The notes under the pieces are model-generated. The model was not told where the DNA came from, made no database searches, and worked only from the letters and a program-made list of their open reading frames with translations. Shown here piece after piece: positions 1 through 10,200 of a DNA stretch of 11,037 bases (positions are counted from its first letter, which is position 1; the number at the start of each line of letters is the position of its first letter). Location of the stretch: the NCBI GenBank assembly GCA_000310025.1, contig FN649750.1, positions 287,012-298,048 of the forward strand, in the 5' to 3' direction. This DNA is from Ectocarpus siliculosus. Taxonomy: Eukaryota > Sar > Phaeophyceae > Ectocarpales > Ectocarpaceae. The translations under genes and the position numbers were made by a program.

Positions 1-490
1 CCAAAATTAAAGGGGGTTTTTTTTTTTCCCCCCCGGGCAGGTTTCGCCGGGGGGAAAAGAAATTTTTGGCCCCCTTTGGAGGGAAAAAAGGGGGGGGCGG
101 GGGGAGGTTTTCCCCCGGAAAAATTCTTTTTTCCAAAAAAAGGGGCCTGGTTTTGGGGGGGGGTTCCCCCTTTGTGGTTTTCCCATTCGGGGGCGGGGGG
201 ACTTAAATAAAAGGGGGGGGTTTTTTGCGGGGGGCCCCGGTTCCAAAAACTTAAAAAAAATTTTGGGTTTGCGGGGGGGCCCCCACCCCCCGGGCTGGGT
301 TGGGGGGGGTGGGGGTTTGGGGGGGGGGAAAAGGTTGGGGTTTTTTTTGTTAAAAAAGGTTCCCCCCCCCCCCCCCCGGTTTTTGGGGGGTTGGCCCCCA
401 GGGGGGGTCCCCGGGGGGGGGGGGGGCCCCCCCCGTTTTTTTTTGTTTTTTTGGGGGGGGCCCCCCCCCCCCCCCCCCCTCCCCCTGGCC
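1..490. other. Low-quality contig end with inflated homopolymers
   Basis: Nearly every base sits in a run of 4-20 identical G, C, T or A residues, with long G and C blocks alternating from about 255 to 490. Normal mixed sequence begins abruptly near 491. This is what an untrimmed low-quality read end looks like, not a biological repeat. The Gly/Pro-rich open frames here are by-products of the homopolymers and no gene should be called. Confidence 0.85.
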
Positions 491-976
491 AGGCCTTCCC
501 TCCTTTAACGCAAAACACTTGAACGAGATATGGACTTTAAACTTTCCCTGACTCGGGGCGTTCACCATTGACATGACCCCCTCAACCTGCATATCCCTCT
601 ACAGTAAGTATTCCCACAGCAACCGAAAAAAAATAATACATTTTTTGCCGCATCATGACCCAAAAAATACGAGCGAGCATACGCGTCTCCACGACTTGAC
701 TGATAGCATACGAAATTCACAAAGACAGTACCATTAGTATTGTACAGGCGGTGAAGCAAAGACGGACACACCCAACAACCAACAGGCGACCTCCGCGCCC
801 CGCCTCCCGCCTGCTAAAAGGGAGCCCGCACCAACAAACAAACCACACGCTTGAATATACATAAAAAACAATATGTACCGTACCGTGTGCGAACAGGCGT
901 GTATTGCGCCGCAATTTGTTCCCGTTCGACCCAACGGCAGGGAAGGATGACGAGCAAGAAGCAAGAAGAAGGCTCT
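491..976. other. Downstream flank / presumed 3' UTR of the minus-strand gene
   Basis: Mixed-composition sequence just downstream (minus strand) of the TGA at 979-977. It must contain the 3' UTR if the terminal exon is correct. I see no clear AATAAA-type poly(A) signal and no exon with convincing splice sites on either strand. The short open frames are fragmentary and show no coding character. Confidence 0.5.
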
Positions 977-1081
977 TCAGTGAGGGGAAGGAAGCCAGCC
1001 GACCTTCTTGCGGGGAGACTTTGAAACCCTCCGCACGACGTGATACTCGCCGTTCTCGAGCTCTTCCAGGGTGTAACCGAC
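977..1081 (-). CDS. Terminal coding exon of the visible gene (residues 417-450 plus stop)
   Basis: Acceptor after CTCTCCCTGTCTCAG, phase 0, 34 codons and a TGA at 979-977. It encodes VGYTLEELENGEYHVVRRVS and ends KSPRKKVGWLPSPH. It is the first phase-compatible exon after 2229 with a good pyrimidine tract. The basic tail is unlike the acidic exon before it. A (TTG)n/(CAA)n tract starts 25 nt upstream of its acceptor. Confidence 0.7.
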   Translation of the reverse strand, partial: VGYTLEELENGEYHVVRRVSKSPRKKVGWLPSPH

Positions 1082-1165
1082 CTGAGACAGGGAGAGCGGC
1101 AGAGAGGTTGTTGTCGCTGTTGTTGTTGCTATTGCTGTTGTTGCTATTGCTGTTGTTGCTATTGC

Positions 1166-1201
<36 letters not shown>

Positions 1202-4200
1202 CTGTTATTGTTGTTGTCTGCTTCGACCGTTCCGGTCTCCGCTCCGTACCTTCAAGTATCCGTACTGGTTCAACTGACGCGAACGCCTTGCGTTGTCACA
1301 AACCAACTACCCAAGGAGAGGTACACCTTTCTATTATATAACGAAGCATACAATATAAAGAAACAATTGAGAGAGATAAAGAAAAAGATAGAGGAAAAGG
1401 GAGGGGGTAGTAGAGACAGAGAGAAGTAGAGAGAGAGACAAGCAGAGAGAGCAACAGAAAGATTGGCATACCGGTGGGTTTGATTCGTGCGGTAGTAAGC
1501 GGGAAACACGCATTACGCATTAAGGCTCAAGGCCGGTGCTAGATTAGCACTGGTCGGGAATAGCCGCATGATACGAGCAGGGAACCGGCAAGTAGTCCCC
1601 GGGAAAAAAAATACTTCATACCGCCTTTGCTGCTACGAAAGGGGTCTCCAAGTGGTGCAGACAGATTCACGAGGCTAAACCTGAGTTCAAGTCGCCTTGT
1701 ACGATTCATGAGGGCAAGCCTACGCTCAAAAGCCGTTTCGTCACAAGGCCAAGTCTACGCTCAAGTTCATGTTGTTGTACAGGTCACGCGGCCAGACCCG
1801 AGCCCAAGCCTTGTTGTATGATTCACGAGGCCTGAGGGCAGGTCGAATAGAAAGATTTCACCGGTCAAGCCTGAGCTCAAGCCGTGTTGTATGATCCACG
1901 AGGCCTGAGGTCAGGTCGTACAGAATTATTTCACCAGGCCAAGCCTGAGCTCAAGCCGTGGTGTAAAATTCACGAGGCCAAGCCCGAGCTCAAGATCATG
2001 CTGTACGATTAACGACAACGCCTGGACAGCCGCCAGCAGGGTGGCGAAAGACAACAAACACACGAACAGCAGCGGGTGTACACAGCAGTCTGCGCGCGAA
2101 CGAAGCAGCGTGCGGGTAAACATCTCCCTTATCCCCGACTTGCACCATGGGTGGTTGGGTTACTCCGTACAGCACCTCCCCCTCCGTCATCGAGTCCAAG
2201 ACGATAGTCTTAACAAGCGATCTCCCACCTCTCCGGTTCCTGAGTTGTGCATGTTCTGGTCTGCCTCGGCTTCCATGTCCTCGAGCGCCTTCTCGTTCTC
2301 CTTGGTCCTGTGGTCCACTCTATCCGTCTTGAGGGCTGTCAACGCCACCCTGCAAGAGCACCCACCCCAAACGGAGGATTCAATTATTTTACTACTTCCT
2401 TACAAGAACACACCAAAATTCCATCTTTTCCGCAGATATACTGTTCTTTTTCGGGTTGGTGTTCGTATTTTTATCGCGAATCTCTACTAAAATCTATCAA
2501 CAAAAGGCTTCCGTGGTGAAGAAAACAATTTTTCTTTGTTCAAAGCAAAAAAAAATACTGGTACTGTAGACTAGACACGGCAGATTCAAAATGTTTTGTC
2601 TTTTCGCGTGCTGATTCGAATCCGGCTGGAAGTAGTGATTCGCCATGTACGGCACAGAGATACGGTGATCGGTGATAAAGCGACAGCAGCAAAACACGCC
2701 CGAAGCAATTAACACGCGTACATCAAAATTGATACCATACTTCTTGGCGGATGTTTAGCATAACGATCGCCAAACTAAGAGGAGCCGGGCGAGGTCTACA
2801 AAACGTTTGACGTCAAGGCTACACACTATTTCAACCCTGACAAATAATCTAGTACCACATCTACCAAAATGCAGGGGTAGGCAAGACGGTTAAAGCGACA
2901 CTCGGCGACGCAAAGCCGCTACACCAGCAGGAGAACGCCAAGCCGAAATATCGGAAGCCAGCAATACAAAAAAAACGAACTACCGTGCGTCGACATAAAC
3001 CACAGGTGAACGCCAGAGTATATTTGACCTGCCATCATCTCTGCCTGGGAGAGACAAGATCCACCCGCATTTCGCAAGACATTTCACACACCGGGGAAAT
3101 AAAATGTCTTGCAGCAGACATCCACCCCCCTTCAGCACATCTGACCTGCCATCTCTGCCCGTGACAGACACGATTAACCCGCATTTTCGCAAGACATGGC
3201 ACACAGAAAGCTACCCTCCGTTTTCAGAAACAATACATGAAAACACAGAAAAGACATACCTGCATTCCCTAGCCACCGCTCCATCAGGGTCCTGAAGGTG
3301 GCAGTGGAAGGCCAACTTAGCCTCCGTGTAGAGATTGCTCCCAGGGTTGCGCTTCTTCTCCTGCAAGATGCCATGGGGTACGTATCAAAACACGAGACGC
3401 TCGGGGCGTTGGGTTGGGTTGTGTTACCGCACAAGTATTAGGATGAGTCACACAAATCGGCATGCGATACGGTATCAAAACACGTCGCGGGACGTTAAAT
3501 TATGGTGCCTCACAACGATGAAAATGAGTCACCCAAAGCGAGGACAACACACGACGAGGATGTTGCTACAACTACAACGGGGATGAGTAACACAGAACGA
3601 GGAGTACAGTACGGCAACATACGACGAAGGTAGTTGTTGTTGTTGTTGTTGTTGACTTCACATGAACAACCGTTCCGATCTCTCTGCCCAGTACCTTCTT
3701 CTGTCGGTACTCATCTACCACTCGACGCGGTCGATTCCCGTGGTCACAGGCCAACATACGCCAAAAAAGGAATACTAAAAAAAACTGGCAAGTCACGAAA
3801 AACGAGGACACTGGTGGTACCATCTGCAGCACGGGACCATGACCGTAGTAGGCAGTACAGGCCGCGACGCAGCAGGTAGCACTCGATTGCAGGACATCCA
3901 AGCTTGGACGACGGATAAAGAGCACCAACATCACCGCAGGCACAACAAGGACGCCAACACCAGCCGCCGCAGCAGCGGCAGCAGCGGCAACTACACGAAC
4001 GAGAGCTCACCTATTTCGACCACCGATGAAACGCGCGAACACCTCCGACACCAACGCACAGCATAAGCAACAAGACACACAACACAAACCGCCAATCAAC
4101 AACAGCAGTAGCGGCGACAACAACAACAGCACGAACGACCTCACCTCCGCCAGCAGCAAGTAGTAGTGCACGAGCCTCACGAACGCTTCTCTGGTGGACG

Positions 4201-7200
4201 CGTGTCTCAGAACCTGCGGCTCGTCCTCGTTGAACGGGCTCACTTCCAGGGGCCGGTGCGCAAGGAGCTCCACCCCCTCCGTCACGACGCTCTCCACCTC
4301 GGCAACCTGCGGGGTGGCAAAGCAAGGCGGTGCAGCAGTAGAGGCCCCTCTTTAGTGCCGCCATGTGCCTTTAGAAAATGTACCGGCACTATTTTAACGA
4401 ACCGGCACTATTCAAAGTACTGAAAATGACTTGGTATTTCAGTGTGTGCGAGCCGAGAACACTGGCACTATACCGGGCACCGGCCTACTACATATTCAAC
4501 CGGCACCAAACAGGGACCTCTCCTGTACCGGAAACCGCAGGTCACTATTAGCGTTGTTCTTCGTGCTTGGCACGTCGCCAAAACCGCTGGCCTCGCCTTG
4601 AATGCGACCACGTCGCGAACGGGAAAGCCTTTGCGACACTACTATGAGAGGTACTTCCCAACAAAACAACTTTGAGAGACAAAACAAGAACAGCCTTGCT
4701 TTGGGCAGCCTTGCTTTGGGCGGCCGGGACGGACATGCCCAAAGCAAGATGACGATCGCGAGGCACTACACAAAAACATCTGTGGATACAGTTAACGAAT
4801 GGGATTTAGTATGGTCAACATATAGTAGAGATGGATTCCTTGTGACATTCAGTGGTGGGCCTGATCTAGCTGGGTTGCGACAAGCCCTGTGTAGCGACCC
4901 CAAAACCGCTTGGCAACACTGCACCCGACTAACAGCCACTATACCGGCAAATAGTGCCCCCTGCCCTGAATAGCGGCCATATTCGCTCCTGACGCTAGGG
5001 GTGCCTAATCCGGGCCCTCCCTACAGTTAATATAGAGTTGCCTTCGCTGTCGGGAGGAACAGATCAAGAAACAAGAAACACGTCTTGCAATTGGCCCCGC
5101 CGGGACAAAAATCAACCCACGGTCCGAGTAAGATAAATATCGCGAGGCACACAACGAAATCATGCCCGGAATAACAAAAAAAAAAAACTGTCGACAGACA
5201 TGGATTGTTCGTTGAATTAAAAAAAAAAAAAAGACTTGCCTGGGCTGCCGGGAGGAAGAGACCACAGTCCAAGATGAACGTGGCGAGGCACTCTACCCCC
5301 GCCCAGACAGTGTCCTCGTGCAGCTTGGCGCCGTGGCCGTTGTTGAGAGGGTTCCGCACGTTGAACAGGAGCGGCTTCGGCGAGCCGCCGCCCTTCTCGC
5401 TGTTTCTGGTTTTCGAGTTCATCCGGCCGGGCGCAAAAAGAGAAGAGGGGGGGGGGGGGGGGGCAGAAAAAGGAACCGCGGACAGAGCAAAGGAGGGACA
5501 GCCAAAAGGGGGGGGTGATGAACAATAAACACCAATGGTTTAACCGCGCCAACACACGAAAAACAACGCACCTAACACGCATAAAAAAAACTCCATGGCC
5601 GGCTGAAACGAAAAGGCAAGCTACATCTTTGAACGACTTACAGATGGTTCAACCATGTCAACGCACAACAAAAAAAAAAATTGACCTACTACACACATGA
5701 AAAAAATGTTCGATGACCGGCTGAAAAACAAAATGGCTACAATTTAGCTTCATCTTCGACGACTCAGTTCACCTGCTTCTCGGCCCGACGTCCGTCTTAG
5801 TCGTAGTGTTGAGGGCGTGGAGGTTGACACGGTTGCCGAGAGCAAGGAGTGCCTCGTTGAACAGCAGAGGGAGTATCGGCACTCCCAGCCCCTCTGCCGC
5901 TGTGTCCGGCCTGATGTACCTGATGATCACCGCCATGGCGCGGTACGCCGCAAACCTCACTCCGCCTTGAACTGGCGTCTGCACCGCAAGTGGGGGAGGA
6001 GAAGGGGCGTACTCATGTTTGGAATGCCTCGGCTGCTAGACCACGCGTCCTCCGTCCGAGGACGGAGCATTGTTCCCACAGGACCGATCACCGATGGCCA
6101 AACGTCCCTTCCTACTTTTGCCAAAGGTGGCAAGTATTGGGGGGGTGGGTGTCATCGATGCTCTAGCATCGAGGGGGGGGTACTTCTCGCTGTTCATTCG
6201 AAAAAAGCGCGCATGGATTAGGGCAAACACTTCATACCTACCGCTATCGCGAGAACCCATCGGTGTCTATAAACATACTTTCAAGCGCGGCCGCGAGTCT
6301 GCAAAGCGACTCGGGCGTCGCAGCACACGTGCACGCTTTCCGACTGAACGAACGCTGTACGACTGGGGATGCGGCAGCCAGGAGCAGCAAAACAAGCATG
6401 CACAGAAGAAGTCGCTTACAGCAAGCAAGCTACACAGCTATCGTGAGCCGCGTACGACAATCGCCCTCCAACCTCCGTGCACGCTGGCACACGCAACCGC
6501 CACACAAAAAACGCCGCGTGACCGCGTTCCGTGCACGCTAGCACACCCAACCACACCACACTAATCACCGCGTGACAAGCCCTCCAGCCCCCTGACACGC
6601 TACACAGCACACCCAACCAGCCCACACAACGTCGACAAGCCCTCCCCTACACCCAACCACCACCACCACCACCGCCCACAGACCGTCCCTACCTGGGCGA
6701 CCGCCTGGCCCATGCACTGGCACACCGTCCCCTGCCGGTCCTCCATCGCCTTCTCGAGCCTAGAGCTGGCAACCAGGGCCTCCAGCAGGGTCACCGCGGA
6801 GGGCAACAGGAGGCCGGACACCCTAGCGGCTAGCTCGGGAGAGAGGGTGCCGTCGGCGGTGCTGGTGTTGGTGCTGGTGGCGGACTCCTGGGCGGTCGTA
6901 GCGGAGGCTCTTCTGCGAGTCGGGCTGGGATCGTCGCGCTTGACGCCCGCCCTCTCTTCCTCGAGCTTGGCCCAGGCCTGGCACGTGGGTGTGTGTCAAA
7001 ACGAAAGCACGAAAAATATGTATTTTGTTGTTGCTGTTGTCTTCACATTAAAAACCGTTCCGGTCTCTGCTCAGTACCTTCTAATGTCCGTATAGGACTA
7101 TAATAGTACAACTGACGCGGACGCCTTCCGTCAACTGACGCGGACGGACGCCTTCCGTGGTCACAAGCCAACTGCCCCCACCAAAGGGGGGGTACACCTT

Positions 7201-10200
7201 TCAATCAAAACATATATGAAAAAAAAACTAACATCCTAGACCCGTTACCTTTGGATAGAGACGGATATATTATAAAGCAGAAAAAATATATATATCAGGT
7301 AATTGGTTCATAGCAATAATACCTATTACGGGCGGCGGACGCGGGGGGCTACCGCCCCCCTCGTCACCCGTTTGAGAGCCGATGCGCATACGAAACGAAC
7401 GGTATAACGGTATAACCTATTCATGTGATGAGGTAAGCTACTATAGCAGTTTTTTTACAAATTCGAAACACATACCAAGTGGGACGGGTGTTCGTTACAG
7501 CAAAAGAACGATAGACGCAGGTTCGAAGTCGAGAGGAGCGTGCGTCATCATGCTCTCATGCTCTCCGTATACACTTAGGCTACCGGCTTCTCTGAAACAA
7601 AGTGACAATTGTTGAACAAAGGTGGAAGCAGGTGGCGCACACCCTGCTGTATGTGTGCACCTGTCTGTCTGTGTGTGTGTTTTTATTGTTAGCATCGACC
7701 GCGCTAACCGGCTGACCAATGAAAAGACGTCAGTCTTAGTGCGGTTGAAAACACAAAACACTTCTTTCTGCCATGAACTGGGACCCCGTGAGGGGGCAGC
7801 ATGTCTGTGTGTGTGCAAGTGTGGCTTGTACCATATAGCTATATTAGCCCGTGAGACTACAGCAACATACAGTAGTCATCGTTTCGCGCACATTCACACA
7901 CACCCCGTGTCGTCCTCCCGACTACAGCAGAGAGATCCAGCACACAGAACTGATGAGAGATATGAGCAAAATGCATGTGATATGTGTTAGGAGTTCCGAG
8001 AGCCAGTTGCCGTCTCCCGTCTTCTCATTTATTTCCGCAAGAAATACTTCTCGGAATATCCTGCAAGTTGCCGTTCCTTTGACATTTGTGGGAGAGATGA
8101 GATGCTTGCCAGCGCGGTTGCACGCACATATTGCAAGTTAGCAGTATTGCGCAGCAGTCACTAGCACACGATGGGCACATGATAGATGATGCATAAAGCG
8201 CTTACGTACCATTTCGTGGTAAGCAGACATGTGCGGGCTATGCATATGTGGTTGCTGCATTAATTATAGACATATTCCGAGTTTTGTGATAACTTCAAGT
8301 TCCCAAAAATACCCCGAAGACAATTCCGTCCAGTAAGATCGCTTGTTCTTTACAGTTCCGAGCGGAGGGGTCCGAGGAACAGAGAAAAAGTGCGACGACG
8401 TGGTTTTGAGCCGTCCCGCCGGCGCGTGCAGCTCGCCCGTCGCTGGACGCCCGGAGCCCCGAGCGGCGGCGTCTCGCTGAGAGAGGGCTCCCGGCGGGCT
8501 TTGAGGAGCGGGAGGCCAAGCGGCGGCCCCTGCATTGCGCGCCAACATTTGATATTTGACGCTATCGTGTCGACTTGAGAGTGGGCGCAATCCCACCGCT
8601 TCGCTCTCAGGCGCCGAATGGAGGCCTGCGGTGCGGCCTCAGCCTGAGCTAAAATTCCTTACCTCTATTTATCCTTGACTTTCGTCTGTGGGAAGATGTG
8701 GATTCGTTGTGTTGGGACTGAGAAAAACAAATACACACACACGCTGTTGCCAGACGGACATGTTAAGCAGAAAAAAAAACAACTAATTGATTCATTGCTA
8801 TAATAGTTAACATGTATCCTCGACTTTCGTCTGTGGGAAGAGATGGATTCGTTGTGCTGGACTGAGAAAAATAAATACACACACACGCTGTTGCCGTTTC
8901 TGTCCAAAAATCCGGAGGGTAGCTCAGCCTCTCCCATGACACCCCCTCGTGGGGTCCCAGGTCATGGCCAAAAGAGCATTTTCTGTTTTCAGTCGCGATG
9001 AGACTGGAGTCATCCATTGGTCAAACGTTTAGCGTGGTCGACGCTCAAACCAAAAACACGCACATTGGCGTATTTTCATTGGTCAGCTGGGTGCAGTACC
9101 GCGGTTGATGCCAATCCAAGACACACGTACCCAACAGGCAAGCGAGGAGGGTTGGAATTCACGGATTACAACACACAGCTGCACGAGAGATTCCTTTGTT
9201 CAAACTCTTTCCACCTCGGCCGCCTCAGGACCGCTTGCCAGGAGGCCCCGCATAATATAGACAGCGTTTACGGTATACCGTCCCGTGGTAAGACTGACGG
9301 TATTACAATGGCCAGTGGTAAGACTGACGGTATTTCATTGGCCAGTCGCTCGGAGCTGTCCATGGTCACAAAACAAGCTAAACACACACGGAAAAAAACG
9401 CAAGGCCGCACACACCTGTTCGCCCATTCTCAGGACCCTCTGCACGAGCGATATCGAGAGGGAGACAAGGAACGGTATTTGGAACGGCGCGGAATTGCTG
9501 CTGCCGTCGCTTTCTTTTCCCTTTCCTTCCTCCTCCTGTTGTTGCTGCTGTTGTTGCCCGTCTCCTTCCTAAGTGGACCACGTGACGAACAAGAGCGAGT
9601 ACGATTTTCAAAAAAAAAATGGACGCAAGTCCGCATTAACACCACCCAGCGGCGGGCGAGTCACTGGCAAGGCTTGCATTCTAGCGGTCGAAACTACTAT
9701 GCATCGGGCGAAAGGAGAGACAACACACACAGCCTAATCATGGGCTTTGGCGAGCAAGTCCGGCTACAAGTTGTGGGTGAAGGAACAACACACGATTGGC
9801 TAAAAATAACGTTCGTAGGCAACAGACAACAAGCCTTCAACCGCGGTGGCTGGCATGCAATATCTGCTGTCGAACACGGCGGAAGCAAAATACCGTAGGT
9901 TGCACAAGACACCACACCCCCTGGACCGATTCTCAAAGTTCGAGTTCCCCCACGACGAATATCAAATGATGCGTTGTTGGAAAAGCTGTGAACGAGATGG
10001 TTCCAACGTTGCAATTGTCGGCACCGTCACTGCTTTTCTTGCCGAGTAATCGAGTTATGAAAATCGGTCCAGGGGGTGTAATACCTCATGCAACCTACGG
10101 TTGAGGGTGGTACTGGTTCCAATCGTAACCACAACGACACCTTGAACATCCCCGAGACAAAGCCGAGAGAGACGCACGACCTCAACCATGGGCTCTGACA

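Larger units (their letters stand above)
1082..2228 (-). other. Intron between exon 8 and the terminal exon
   Basis: An 1147-nt GT-AG intron holding dispersed-repeat copy 1 with its trinucleotide tract, a purine-rich tract at 1368-1461 and the 39-bp minisatellite. The stretch at 1500-1620 is unremarkable. Confidence 0.62.
3361..4144 (-). other. Intron between exons 6 and 7
   Basis: A 784-nt GT-AG intron. It holds degenerate repeats (3376-3610), dispersed-repeat copy 2 (3630-3765), and CAG/CGG- and CAA-rich simple sequence at about 3955-4135. No convincing additional exon. Confidence 0.62.
4307..5239 (-). other. GC-AG intron between exons 5 and 6
   Basis: A 933-nt intron with a GC donor. It holds two decayed copies of the 3' end of exon 5 (5030-5165 and 4685-4780) and a stretch bounded by inverted GGCACTATTT motifs (4382-4960). 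Confidence 0.6.
6978..9415 (-). other. Long intron between the microexon and exon 3
   Basis: A 2438-nt GT-AG intron, mostly repeats: dispersed-repeat copy 3 (7025-7206), a GC hairpin (7329-7370), two inverted ~112-bp repeats (7691-7803 and 8935-9045), a 145-bp-period duplication (8672-8895) and a 30-bp tandem (9285-9344). The 7380-7690 and 7810-8370 stretches look unique apart from (GT)n and (CA)n patches. The 8380-8650 block is unusually GC-rich. Confidence 0.5.

Noticed and set aside
263-508. Gly/Pro-rich frames at the contig start
   Set aside because: Products of homopolymer artefacts.
904-1429. Plus-strand poly-Leu and poly-Cys open frames
   Set aside because: They are read through the TTG microsatellite and overlap the terminal exon of the minus-strand gene.
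1660-2010. CRISPR-like array
   Set aside because: The units are directly adjacent and diverged, with no unique spacers, in a spliced eukaryotic gene.
2600-2650. tRNA T-arm-like GATTCGAATCCGG
   Set aside because: No A-box, acceptor stem or anticodon arm can be built around it.
2980-3204. Minus-strand 74-aa frame with two similar Cys-rich halves
   Set aside because: The internal likeness follows from the 117-bp DNA tandem. There are no matching splice sites, and it lies inside an intron.
5027-5239. Extension of exon 5 as one uninterrupted 131-aa coding unit
   Set aside because: The CAG|GCAAGT donor and the phase match to 4306 favour splicing. The extension contains a run of Phe from a T tract. 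It is kept only as a possible retained-intron product.
8672-8895. Miniature LTR element
   Set aside because: The direct repeats flank only 65 bp, with no primer-binding site or polypurine tract, and the repeats do not have TG...CA ends.
9017-9898. Longest uninterrupted plus-strand open frame (293 aa)
   Set aside because: It crosses the 30-bp tandem, a poly-Leu simple repeat, the probable minus-strand microexon and the start of the inverted repeat. The protein is compositionally patchy with no domain, so it is most likely chance.
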